A DNA stretch of 42,834 nt from the NCBI GenBank assembly GCA_021157845.1, contig JAGGVU010000001.1, positions 1 through 42,834 of the forward strand, given 5' to 3'. Origin of the DNA: Candidatus Aenigmatarchaeota archaeon. Lineage in GTDB: Archaea; Aenigmatarchaeota; Aenigmatarchaeia; GW2011-AR5; JAGGXF01. This document shows positions 28,332-37,616 of this stretch, piece after piece. The notes beneath the pieces were generated by a model. It saw nothing but the letters and a program-made list of their open reading frames with translations. It did no database searches and was not told where the DNA came from. Each line of letters opens with the position of its first letter. The stretch's first letter is position 1. The position numbers and the translations under genes are program-made.

Positions 28332-29360
28332 TCAAATTATTTCTGTTGCTTCAAGAACCTCTTGTGCAAACTTTTCATCTATTTTATATTTATTCAGGAC
28401 CGTGTATCTATCCCTTATTTTAGGCGCTAGTGTCAATGCCTGCACAAGTTTTTCTGCTGGTATTCCAATTTCCTTTGAATTTACAGGACAATTAAAACTT
28501 CTTAATGAATTTTTCATTTTTTTCCAATCCTGTTTTTGAAGATAAGAAGAAATGATAGATCCTAGGCCACACTGCTCACCATGTAATCCGTTTGATCCAA
28601 GCTTTTCCAGCGCGTGTGAAAAGTTATGCTCTGAACCAGACGCTGGTCTAGATGTTCCATAGATATTCATAGACATTCCAGAAAAGATAAGTGCCCACAG
28701 CATAGTTTTTAGGCCATTTTCATTTTTTTCCATTATTCTGATTTTGTCTTTTATTACACTTTCAGCTGCTGTTAACGAAAGCCCTGCACATAGCTGGTTC
28801 AATTCTTCTTTTCCAGCTTTATCAGCAAGACGCCAATCTTCAACTGCTGTTATATTTGATAACAGGTCAGCAACGCCAGATGACAGCCATCTTGTTGGAG
28901 CTTTTTTTATAATATTATAGTCAGCAATAACAGCAACTGGTCCATTGGCTTTTATTGAAATTTTTGAGTTGTTGTGTGTTAAAGACACGCGTGAGCTTAC
29001 TATTCCGTCATGGCTGAAAACCGTTGGGAATGATATCCAAGGTTTTTTAGAAAGATAGCATGCATATTTTGTTATATCTATTATTTTTCCACCACCAACA
29101 GCAATGGCAAAATCATAGTTTTTCATAGTTTCTGAAAATTTTTCAACATCTTTTTTTTCAGTTGAATTTTGTATAGATATAGAAGCGTCGTAATTTGTCA
29201 ACGACTCAAAAACACTATCACCAGCGATTTTTTTTATATTTTTATCTGTAACTATTAAACATCTTTTCTTCATATTCAATGGTTTTATTATTTCGCTTAT
29301 TTTGTGAGCAGCATCTGGTTCCATCGTAACTATTTCAGGAAGTTTTGTCATATGCCTCAT
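28332..29360 (-). CDS. egsA: glycerol-1-phosphate dehydrogenase (NAD(P)+)
   Basis: AIAVGGGKIIDITKYACYL, WISFPTVFSHDGIVSSRVSL, GSEHNFSHALEK, LHGEQCGLGSI. Confidence 0.95.
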   Translation of the reverse strand: MRHMTKLPEIVTMEPDAAHKISEIIKPLNMKKRCLIVTDKNIKKIAGDSVFESLTNYDASISIQNSTEKKDVEKFSETMKNYDFAIAVGGGKIIDITKYACYLSKKPWISFPTVFSHDGIVSSRVSLTHNNSKISIKANGPVAVIADYNIIKKAPTRWLSSGVADLLSNITAVEDWRLADKAGKEELNQLCAGLSLTAAESVIKDKIRIMEKNENGLKTMLWALIFSGMSMNIYGTSRPASGSEHNFSHALEKLGSNGLHGEQCGLGSIISSYLQKQDWKKMKNSLRSFNCPVNSKEIGIPAEKLVQALTLAPKIRDRYTVLNKYKIDEKFAQEVLEATEII

Positions 29361-29398
29361 CTCTACGGGTTAGATAAACCTCATTAATATTTAAATAA

Positions 29399-30208
29399 TT
29401 AAATAATAAGTTGCAATACAAATCCATAATAATATGTAACAACTAAAGTCAGAAAGAAACTTGCTCCAAATCTGACCCCTTCTTTTATCTTTACAAATTT
29501 TTTGCTCTTTTTTATGCGCCTTAGTTCTTCTTTTGTTATTCCATCCCATTTTTTCGAGTTGTAAAGCACATCACCTTCTTTTAGTTCTGAGACAGGTATC
29601 CTTTTTACAAACTCAACAGATTCAACACTTTTTGCGTAAAGCCAAAATAAAATTATAATTAAAGATGTAAAAAAGAAAACGCAGGATAAAGTGTATGAAA
29701 TGGTAGCAAATCCTGCCCAATCAAGTACGGTATAGGATACTAGCCATACACCAATTGGTATAAAAAACAATTTTTTATTTTTTTTTATTCTCTTTAGGAA
29801 ATCTCTTATTATATCCTGATTTTTGAGACCGAGAAGTGCAATATAGACAACCATATAAATCGCCCCAACTAAAAATAAATTTAATGTAAATGTTATTATA
29901 AACGGCATAGATCCTGATTTTATTGTATATGGAAATAAAAATCCAAAAGCTGATAAAAGTTTTGCGTCACCGCCACCCCATTGACCCGTTCTGTAAAACA
30001 ACCAACCGAATACAAGCAATATAAGCCCGGTCAGTACAGAGTTAAAAACCGGAGCTAGAAACCCCTTTTGTAAAGAAAAAATAAACCAGTAAAACAGGCC
30101 AAAAGCTACCATGAGTGTCGGTATCTCATCTGATATTTCTGTTGTCTTCAAATCTTCTATCCCAGCCAGCAGGGAGCCAATCAATGCTACAAGATAATTA
30201 AATATCAT
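29399..30208 (-). CDS. A24 family prepilin/preflagellin peptidase
   Basis: IEDLKTTEISDEIP (first Asp) and GQWGGGDAKLLSAFGFL (GxGD). Confidence 0.92.
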   Translation of the reverse strand: MIFNYLVALIGSLLAGIEDLKTTEISDEIPTLMVAFGLFYWFIFSLQKGFLAPVFNSVLTGLILLVFGWLFYRTGQWGGGDAKLLSAFGFLFPYTIKSGSMPFIITFTLNLFLVGAIYMVVYIALLGLKNQDIIRDFLKRIKKNKKLFFIPIGVWLVSYTVLDWAGFATISYTLSCVFFFTSLIIILFWLYAKSVESVEFVKRIPVSELKEGDVLYNSKKWDGITKEELRRIKKSKKFVKIKEGVRFGASFFLTLVVTYYYGFVLQLII

Positions 30209-30276
30209 AAAAAGTCTTATATAATTAGTTTTAAAAATTTAAAAGTGGACAATCTATAATTAGTAAAGGTGTTAGT

Positions 30277-30993
30277 GTGGTCAGTGACATACATATAGGA
30301 GTTATAATGGATGGTAATAGGCGATATGCTAAGCTTTTAATGAAAAGCCCAAATTTTGGTCACAATCTTGGTGCAAAAGTAGCAAGAAAAATGCTTAACT
30401 GGATACCAGAAATAAACAAAGAGCTGCAAATTAATATACGTTATATAACTGCATACACACTTTCTATTGAGAATTTTTCATCTAGGCCGAAAGACGAATT
30501 AAATTTTATACTTAATCAAATATCAAATGAGTGCGATTCAATATTAAATGACGAATCGTATCCGGTTAATAGACACGGTTTTTCTGTTCGTTTCATCGGG
30601 CGGATAGAAATTCTTCCACAGGAGCTGCAAAGGAAAATAAAATTAGTTGAAGAAAAAACAAAAACCAATAAAAATTATTTTTTAAATCTCGCAGTTGTGT
30701 ATGGCGGTCAGCAGGAAATAGCAGACGCTGTCAAAAAGATAATAGATATGAAACCGAGGACGTCAGAGGAAATAGAGCAACTAATAAAAGACAATCTTTA
30801 TACACCAGACCAGCCATTTCCAGATTTGATAATAAGAACAGGCGGTGAGAAAAGGCTTTCCAATTTCTTAACTTTTCAGTCAGCCTATTCTGAGCTAATC
30901 TTCACTGAAAAAAGGTGGCCAGAAATAACTAAAAATGACATGATATCATTTTTAGAAGAGTATAAAAGAAGAAAAAGAACATTTGGCAAATAA
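30277..30993 (+). CDS. uppS: cis-prenyltransferase (undecaprenyl diphosphate synthase family)
   Basis: HIGVIMDGNRRYAK, TAYTLSIENFSSRP, YGGQQEIADAVK, PDLIIRTGGEKRLSNFLTFQSAYSELIFTEKRWPE. Confidence 0.96.
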   Translation: MVSDIHIGVIMDGNRRYAKLLMKSPNFGHNLGAKVARKMLNWIPEINKELQINIRYITAYTLSIENFSSRPKDELNFILNQISNECDSILNDESYPVNRHGFSVRFIGRIEILPQELQRKIKLVEEKTKTNKNYFLNLAVVYGGQQEIADAVKKIIDMKPRTSEEIEQLIKDNLYTPDQPFPDLIIRTGGEKRLSNFLTFQSAYSELIFTEKRWPEITKNDMISFLEEYKRRKRTFGK

Positions 30994-31027
30994 GTTTAAT
31001 AGATAAGTTGATAAAAGCGGTAATAAG

Positions 31028-31246
31028 ATGAGTTTCAACCCTATTTCAATAGGTATCCTATTTATACTAGTAGGCATATTTATTTTGATTGTTTCTTCTT
31101 TACATACGGGAGAGGCAAAACTAGCTGTGGGCGGATTCATAGGTCCAATACCATTTGGCTGGGCAAACGATCCCAAGATGCTGAAATGGATTATTTTTTT
31201 ATCAACCGCCGCTCTAATTATATTTATAATTTTTATAGGAAGATAA
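31028..31246 (+). CDS. DUF131-type small membrane protein
   Basis: Two TMs flanking GEAKLAVGGFIGPIPFGWANDPKML. Confidence 0.85.
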   Translation: MSFNPISIGILFILVGIFILIVSSLHTGEAKLAVGGFIGPIPFGWANDPKMLKWIIFLSTAALIIFIIFIGR

Positions 31247-31260
31247 AAAGAGGTAGAGAA

Positions 31261-31995
31261 ATGAAAAAAAATCAATATATCCTTTTAGTTGGAAAGGAAA
31301 AACGATTTATTATTAAGAAAACAGATGAAATTGTTAACACACCTGTTGGTAAAGTTGATACACAAAAAATAAAGAAATTTGGACAAAAATTAAGAATAAA
31401 TAAAAAAACCTTTACCGTGGTTAATCCAACTATGATTGACTTGCTGAAAAGGGCACGACGGATCCCTCAAGTTATCCTGCCAAAAGATGCCGCAATTATA
31501 GCTGCACACACTGGTTTAACAGGTGGGTGGAAGTGCGTCGATGCTGGAACTGGCTCAGCTTTTTTAGCCGCATTTCTTGGAAACCTTGTCAGACCAGATG
31601 GCTCTGTGATTTCTTATGAAAAGAATGAAAAATTTGTCAAAAACGCGAAGAAAAATATAGAGTTATTGGGATTAGGAGATATTGTTAAAATTAAACATTC
31701 ATCTGTTTCAAAGATGAAAGAAAAAAATCTGGATTTAATAACACTTGACATGAAAGATGCTGAAAAAATGGTCAAAAAGGCAAAAAAAGCACTGAAAACA
31801 GGTGGATGGCTAGCTGTTTATTCACCTCATATAGAGCAGGTCAAGGCTGTGAAAGAAGAGATGATTAAAAATGGCTTCAAAGATATCGAAACAATAGAAG
31901 TCATAAAAAGGAAATGGAAGGTTGACAATTTTACGCATCCGGTGCCATCAGGCATTCTTCACACCGGGTTTATGACATTTGCAAGGAAGATATAA
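31261..31995 (+). CDS. trmI: tRNA (adenine-N1)-methyltransferase TrmI
   Basis: PKDAAIIAAHTGLTGGWKCVDAGTGSAFLAAFLGNLV...VISYEKNEKFVKNAKKNIE; C-term HTGFMTFARK. Confidence 0.94.
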   Translation: MKKNQYILLVGKEKRFIIKKTDEIVNTPVGKVDTQKIKKFGQKLRINKKTFTVVNPTMIDLLKRARRIPQVILPKDAAIIAAHTGLTGGWKCVDAGTGSAFLAAFLGNLVRPDGSVISYEKNEKFVKNAKKNIELLGLGDIVKIKHSSVSKMKEKNLDLITLDMKDAEKMVKKAKKALKTGGWLAVYSPHIEQVKAVKEEMIKNGFKDIETIEVIKRKWKVDNFTHPVPSGILHTGFMTFARKI

Positions 31996-32095
31996 ACAAG
32001 CTTCTAACTTCATAAATCTCATGTTCTATATCTTAAGGTATATTTTATTAAGAATGTATGAGAATCAACTACATGGCAAGTTATTAATAGTAAAA

Positions 32096-32282
32096 TGGGT
32101 CTGAGGAGATTTGAACTCCTGTCTGAGCCTTTTTCTGTCTTTCTTTCCATTGAAGCTTTCTTTTTGAAAGAAAGGTTCACCCGAAGGCCCGATCCTAGAC
32201 CAAATTGTCCGAGCCAAAGATTTCTCTTTTCCCTTGAGGATTTTCTCTTTAAAAGAGAAAAGGCTCACTAGACTACAGACCC
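32096..32282 (-). tRNA. tRNA-Pro(CGG) with D-loop intron and anticodon-loop (37/38) intron
   Basis: Acceptor GGGTCTG/CAGACCC, discriminator A; T arm AGGAG-TTCAAAT-CTCCT; anticodon arm GGGCC-TTCGGG[59 nt]A-GGCTC. D-loop BHB: GTCT-AGT-GAGCC...GGCTC-GGAC-AAT, intron about 32205-32267; anticodon intron about 32121-32179. Confidence 0.9.
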
Positions 32283-32316
32283 ATCAATATTTATTTTTTT
32301 TAACAAATAAATATTT

Positions 32317-33009
32317 ATGACATATGTCTGCGAGAATGAAGATTGTAATAAATATGGAAACTCACTAAAAAAGAAAAAGTTGGATGAAAAAAATATAAAC
32401 AATAGTTTCTCTGATGGTTATCTAGAAGAGTTTTCAATCTTTGAGTGTCCGAAATGCGGATTCCAAAAAACAGTAATGATTACAAAAAAATATAATTTAT
32501 TTGCTTCTATTTTTTCTGACGGTGAGAGAAGACAAAAATTGTTGTCTAACGACTATAAGGAAGGTCTGCTTTGGTGCTTGATACCGGTCATTTCAAAAGA
32601 CGTTTTATATCACACATATTTCAGGTGCAGCGAATTTGCAGAAATAACTGTATATACAAGAGATATGAGCAACGTTGTTATGAAGCCATTTTATCATCCT
32701 TTTGTCGGGCCGTTGGAAGGTCTTGTAAACCATATAATAGACGCAATGCCAATCGGTTTTTTTGCACAGGAAGGCAAAAAATTTCTTAATAACATAAAAA
32801 AGCCGGATATGTGTATAGGTTTTTATGATGAAACATCGCAAATTTTATTAGGCAGTTTTGATGATATCGTTAATAATAATACTTATTCTGGTAAGGAAGT
32901 AGTTGATTATATTGATAACCTTTTTGGCATAGATGCGATAAGCTATTTAGAAAAATTATTTTTGAAATTTTCATTGAGCAATGACCCAGCTGTCAATATG
33001 TTTATTTAA
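32317..33009 (+). CDS. hypothetical protein with N-terminal zinc-ribbon-like cysteines
   Basis: MTYVCENEDCNKYGN...FECPKCGFQKTV; 230 aa intact ORF, no family recognised. Confidence 0.75.
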   Translation: MTYVCENEDCNKYGNSLKKKKLDEKNINNSFSDGYLEEFSIFECPKCGFQKTVMITKKYNLFASIFSDGERRQKLLSNDYKEGLLWCLIPVISKDVLYHTYFRCSEFAEITVYTRDMSNVVMKPFYHPFVGPLEGLVNHIIDAMPIGFFAQEGKKFLNNIKKPDMCIGFYDETSQILLGSFDDIVNNNTYSGKEVVDYIDNLFGIDAISYLEKLFLKFSLSNDPAVNMFI

Positions 33010-35188
33010 TTTCTGCTAAAATTTTTTCTGCTGTTTTCTTTCCCAATATTTTTTCTAGTTTTTCTTTTCCGGTGTTTATAATATCGGATGGGCTTTTTAT
33101 ACCAGCTTTGAATAGCAGCCTTGCTCTAACACGCCCTATACCTCTTAGTTGCGTCAATGGAAGCAATTTTTCTTTGACACCGTATTTTATTCTTGCTCTG
33201 GTTTTATTTATAATGGACAATACCTTTCTTTTATTTTTCAGTTGCATTAGTTTTGCCAATTCAGAAGCAGAATACAAAAGCCATTCTGCATTTTTTAGTT
33301 TCTGATATAAAATGCCCGGAGGAATGTTATATTTTTTTAGCATATAATCTTCGCTTTTTTCTTCCATCCAATCATTAAGAAGAAGTGATAATTTGAATGA
33401 TTCGAGAAATTCGTCAAACTCTGGCTCCCAAATTTCTGGCACATTTCTTACGAGGGTTTTTCTCCTTTTTTCTATGATGTCCTCGATTTCGATTTTTTCA
33501 CCAGATTTTAGCCGAAGAGCTGGGTATAATTCAGAGCAATCTGAAATCATATCAGCTATGCCAAATTCATCTGTTTTTTCATTTATAGCCTTTATCCTAT
33601 CTATTATGCCCTTTGCTGTTAGCGGGTCTATATATAATTGTGAAACACGCTTTCCTATTCTTGTAGCTTCAATTTTTTTATCACTTCCTAATTCAAAAGC
33701 GGGTACAAATTCATTTGAGATAAAATTTTTTCTCTCTGTTTTTATAAATTCAATTTCTTTAAGTTGGTTAACTATTCTCATTATTTTTGCATCTAATTCT
33801 TTAACTGACCCATACTGAAAACCAAAAAATGTCTTTTCCATGAATTTTTTCAATTTCTCTACAGATGAACATGTTTCATCTGCTATTAGTGCTAGTATAT
33901 GCAGACGCAGAACAGGCTCGACAGACATCTTGGAAAAGATCGGCTCTGGCTCACCTTTTATGTAACGCTCTTTTAGTTCTTCACACTCGTCTTTTGTTTT
34001 TGCTATGAGAATGGCCTGACCTTCTTTATCGTATTTTGGCCTTCCTGATCTTCCAGCCATTTGTTCTATTTCTAAGACCGGTATATAATCAGAACCCCAA
34101 CCAGAGAATCTTTTATGATCTCTGATCAAAACCCTCCATGCTGGCAGATTTAAACCAAAGGCGAGTGTTGGCGTTGCTGTTATTATTTTTATCAGGCCTG
34201 ACCGGAATGCATCCTCTATTAGCTTTCTTTGTTTCGCAACCAAACCGGCATGGTGAAATGCAGATCCGTTTCTTATACAAGCAGAAAGCCTTTTACATTG
34301 ACTCGTAGGAGAGGATAAAGCGTGTAAAATATCTTTTGATAATTTATCAAGCAGTTGTTTTGTGCCAGCATCTAGGCTATTTTTAATATTTTTTCCCACT
34401 TTTTCAGCACAGCTTTCCGCAGATCTGCGACTTGAAACAAATATTAATGCCTGTTTATTTTTTTTAATCGTATCTTCGATTAGTAAAATTTCATTTTCTT
34501 TTTCACCTGATTTTAAGTCAATAATTTCATCTAAAAAATCTATTTTATTTGGATAAAAAACACCTTTTTTCAGTTTCACAGGTCTGTAATCACTCTCTAC
34601 AAGCTTGGCTTCCAGCCATTTGGCCAATTCTCCTCTATTTTTAATTGTTGCTGACAGAGCAATGATTTGGCTGTTTGTTTTCTGTCTTAGCCGTGTTAAG
34701 ACAACTTCCAGCGTTGGCCCACGTGACACATCATTTATCAGATGAATTTCATCAGCTACAACTAATGATATATCTCCTATCCATTTTGCACTATGTCTTA
34801 GAATAGAGTCCATTTTTTCAGATGTTACAATTATTAAATCATACCGACCAAGCCAGTCATCTGCTGAGTCAAAATCACCGACAGAAACAGCTATCTTCAT
34901 TCCTAGTTTTTTATACTTCCTAGAAAATTCGTAAAATTTTTCAGTTGCTAAGGCTCTAAGAGGAACAATATAAACTGTTTTTCCACGGCTGTCTAAAAAA
35001 TTTTTTAAGAAAGCCAGCTCAGCTATAAAGGTTTTGCCAGACGCTGTTGGTGAAGCGACAACCATGTTCTTTCTTTTCAAAACACCTTTTTTTATAGCAT
35101 CTGCCTGAGGTGGGTTAAGTTTTTTCATACCATCTTTTCTGAATATCTCTAAGATTGAAGCAGAAAATGGAAGTTCGTCTATATTCAT
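33002..35188 (-). CDS. hel308: Hel308 family ATP-dependent DNA helicase
   Basis: LNPPQADAIKKGVLKRKNMVVASPTASGKTFIAELA, DEIH, SATIKN, QMAGRSGRPKYDKEGQAI, C-terminal HhH. Confidence 0.95.
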   Translation of the reverse strand: MNIDELPFSASILEIFRKDGMKKLNPPQADAIKKGVLKRKNMVVASPTASGKTFIAELAFLKNFLDSRGKTVYIVPLRALATEKFYEFSRKYKKLGMKIAVSVGDFDSADDWLGRYDLIIVTSEKMDSILRHSAKWIGDISLVVADEIHLINDVSRGPTLEVVLTRLRQKTNSQIIALSATIKNRGELAKWLEAKLVESDYRPVKLKKGVFYPNKIDFLDEIIDLKSGEKENEILLIEDTIKKNKQALIFVSSRRSAESCAEKVGKNIKNSLDAGTKQLLDKLSKDILHALSSPTSQCKRLSACIRNGSAFHHAGLVAKQRKLIEDAFRSGLIKIITATPTLAFGLNLPAWRVLIRDHKRFSGWGSDYIPVLEIEQMAGRSGRPKYDKEGQAILIAKTKDECEELKERYIKGEPEPIFSKMSVEPVLRLHILALIADETCSSVEKLKKFMEKTFFGFQYGSVKELDAKIMRIVNQLKEIEFIKTERKNFISNEFVPAFELGSDKKIEATRIGKRVSQLYIDPLTAKGIIDRIKAINEKTDEFGIADMISDCSELYPALRLKSGEKIEIEDIIEKRRKTLVRNVPEIWEPEFDEFLESFKLSLLLNDWMEEKSEDYMLKKYNIPPGILYQKLKNAEWLLYSASELAKLMQLKNKRKVLSIINKTRARIKYGVKEKLLPLTQLRGIGRVRARLLFKAGIKSPSDIINTGKEKLEKILGKKTAEKILAEIK

Positions 35189-35385
35189 ATTATTTTATCA
35201 GATGCCAATTTTAATAAGTTTAAATTTTTTATTACTAGTGCTAAACACGTTATTGCAACATAAAATATGTTATCAATAACAGTGAATTATATTTCACCGA
35301 CTATAAATTAAGAAAAATTTATACAGAACCTAATCAAAAGCTTTCTAAACGTAACCTTTAAATATTGTTGATACATTAAATATAT

Positions 35386-35994
35386 ATGAACTCAAAGTTG
35401 GGTAATATTACCCAAAAATGGGTAACTATGCTTTTGCCGTTTTCAGGTGACTATTCTGCTAAATTTTCAGCAAGCGAGTTATCAAGAAAATCTAAAATAC
35501 CTCAACAAAGCGTTTCGAGATACCTCAACCAGCTCGCTAAGCTTAATCTGATTAACTACACAAAGAAAGGCAGAAATAAATTATTCTATTTTGATCTAGA
35601 AAAGCAAACCACAAAAATAATGTTAAATCTAATAGAAAATCAAAAAGCTTTAAGTTTTCAGTTAAAACTAAAAGAAATTGCTGTAATAATTAATGAAATC
35701 TTAAATTTTTCCGAAAGTTTAATTGTTTTTGGTTCTTACGCTTCTGGAAGTTTTTCTAAAGATTCTGACATTGACATAGTAATAATCGGAAAACATAACA
35801 AAAAACAAATCAAGAAAATAAAGCAAAAACAAATAATCGAAATTAATGAACATTATATTTCTTATGTGGATTTTTCTAAGTTATTGAAATCTAAAAATAG
35901 CCTGGCAATAGAAATAATGAAAAATCATGTCTTATTTGGTGATATTTCAAAGATTGTTGATATTTTTTGGAGGAGAGAATATGAACGAAGATGA
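35386..35994 (+). CDS. HTH-nucleotidyltransferase (MNT domain) protein, putative antitoxin
   Basis: wHTH SELSRKSKIPQQSVSRYLNQLAKLNLI plus NTase GSYASGSFSKDSDIDIVII. Confidence 0.88.
   Translation: MNSKLGNITQKWVTMLLPFSGDYSAKFSASELSRKSKIPQQSVSRYLNQLAKLNLINYTKKGRNKLFYFDLEKQTTKIMLNLIENQKALSFQLKLKEIAVIINEILNFSESLIVFGSYASGSFSKDSDIDIVIIGKHNKKQIKKIKQKQIIEINEHYISYVDFSKLLKSKNSLAIEIMKNHVLFGDISKIVDIFWRREYERR
35398..35415. promoter_or_regulatory. 18-bp perfect palindrome plus third half-site, candidate operator
   Basis: TTGGGTAATATTACCCAA followed by AAATGGGTAA, just inside the start of the HTH-MNT gene. Confidence 0.6.
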
Positions 35995-36430
35995 ATTAAG
36001 ATGGTGTTTGAAACAGAGAAAGGGGATTAAGTTGATAGAACTAAAAGATCATTTGAGTAAATCTTATATGAATGAAGCAGATAAGACTCTTGAAAATGTT
36101 TTTTCCACAACTGGAAAATGGAAACTAATAACAGCTTATTATGCTTGTTATAACGCACTATATTCTTTATTAATGAGGTGTGGTATAGAATGTGAAATTC
36201 ATGATTGTACCTTAGGGTTGATGAAAGTATTTGATTTTAATAGTTCTGAAATAAATTTTCTCAAAAAATTAAAAGAAGATAGAATTCAGACGCAATACTA
36301 TCTTAAAGAAATTTTCTTGGAAGACGAATCAAACGTTAAAAAATTTATATTGAGATGTAAAACAATCCTAAGTGATTTAAATTCAGAAAAAATTGAAAAA
36401 ATCAGAGCAAAAATAAAACAATTAATCTAA
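35981..36430 (+). CDS. HEPN domain-like protein, putative toxin partner of MNT
   Basis: MNEDELRWCLKQRKGIKLIEL...AYYACYNALYSLLMRCGIECEIHDC...DRIQTQYYL; GGAGGAGA Shine-Dalgarno; overlaps MNT gene end. Confidence 0.8.
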   Translation: MNEDELRWCLKQRKGIKLIELKDHLSKSYMNEADKTLENVFSTTGKWKLITAYYACYNALYSLLMRCGIECEIHDCTLGLMKVFDFNSSEINFLKKLKEDRIQTQYYLKEIFLEDESNVKKFILRCKTILSDLNSEKIEKIRAKIKQLI

Positions 36431-36443
36431 TGATATTTCAATT

Positions 36444-37517
36444 CTATATATCCCTTTCAACTAGGAATTCCGCAAATGCCTTTAATTTACTTTTAGCGTC
36501 TGATTCTGGGAGAATTTCAGCCACATCTTTCCACGCATTTTTAACAAGATTTCTTGCAAATTCTTTAGCATAGTTGATCGAGTCATATTTTTCCATAATT
36601 CGAATCGCTTCTCTTATCTCTTCCTGATCTTTCGTATGCTTATCCAGTATTTCTATTAGTCTTTTTTTGTCTTCTTCTTTTCCGACTTTTAACGTATGTA
36701 TAACCATTAGTGTCCTTTTGCCTTCATTTATATCATCACCAATTTCTTTGCCCCATTTTTCACTAGGTTTTATGTTTAGTATATCATCTTGAATTTGAAA
36801 AGCTATACCTATGGTCTCGGCAAATTTTCCAATTTTCTTCGCATCCTCATCTGAAGCGCCACCAAGAATAGCACCGATTTTTGCAGACATGCGTGCCAGT
36901 GTTCCTGTCTTGAATGCACACATCTGCATATACTCCTTCTCTGTCAGCTTATCTGCATCTGCCAGTCCGTTATGCCATGCAATATCCATGCCTTGGCCAA
37001 AAGATAAATTAATCATTTCCTGAACATATGTTTCATATAATTTTCGAAGGGTTTTATCATTCAACTTGTTTTTGTTTTTTATCAGAACCAAAAGTGGAAG
37101 ATAGTAAAGGGTGTTTCCAGCATTTACTGCTATGTCAATACCGAATTTTTTATGTGTACATGGTTCGCCTCTTCTAAGATCAGAATTGTCTTCGATGTCA
37201 TCTATCATCAATGTCCCGTTATGAACGCATTCTGGTATAACAACAAAATCTAGAAAATCTTCTGGATTTTTTCCAAGCGCTTCAATGATGAGAAGCATTG
37301 AGATTGGCCGCCACCTTTTTCCACCTCTTCCCAACAAGTCCCATACAGGATCTGCTATAGCTTTATTGCACGCATTTTCATCATATTCATAGGTAGGTGG
37401 GCCAAGTGTTTTTTCCAGCGATTCTTTATTATATTTTTTTGGCACCCATTCTTCTATTTTTTTATCTATTACTGGCTTTTTTTCCAATAAATATTTCATT
37501 ATATCCACAAAAATCAC
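36444..37517 (-). CDS. polyprenyl (geranylgeranyl/farnesyl) diphosphate synthase
   Basis: GGKRWRP, MIDDIEDNSDLRRG (DDxxD), FQIQDDILNIKPSEKWGKEIGDDINEGKRTLMVIH. Confidence 0.95.
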   Translation of the reverse strand: MIFVDIMKYLLEKKPVIDKKIEEWVPKKYNKESLEKTLGPPTYEYDENACNKAIADPVWDLLGRGGKRWRPISMLLIIEALGKNPEDFLDFVVIPECVHNGTLMIDDIEDNSDLRRGEPCTHKKFGIDIAVNAGNTLYYLPLLVLIKNKNKLNDKTLRKLYETYVQEMINLSFGQGMDIAWHNGLADADKLTEKEYMQMCAFKTGTLARMSAKIGAILGGASDEDAKKIGKFAETIGIAFQIQDDILNIKPSEKWGKEIGDDINEGKRTLMVIHTLKVGKEEDKKRLIEILDKHTKDQEEIREAIRIMEKYDSINYAKEFARNLVKNAWKDVAEILPESDAKSKLKAFAEFLVERDI

Positions 37518-37616
37518 CTTTTTGAGTTAAATATCTTAATCATATAATTGGATGCTTTTTAAAACTTTCTAATTCATGTTAGACAATTATTTATTGGTTT
37601 CACATAAGTAGTATAT

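Noticed and set aside
32065-32268. 67-aa minus-strand ORF
   Set aside because: Lies within the intron-containing tRNA-Pro gene.
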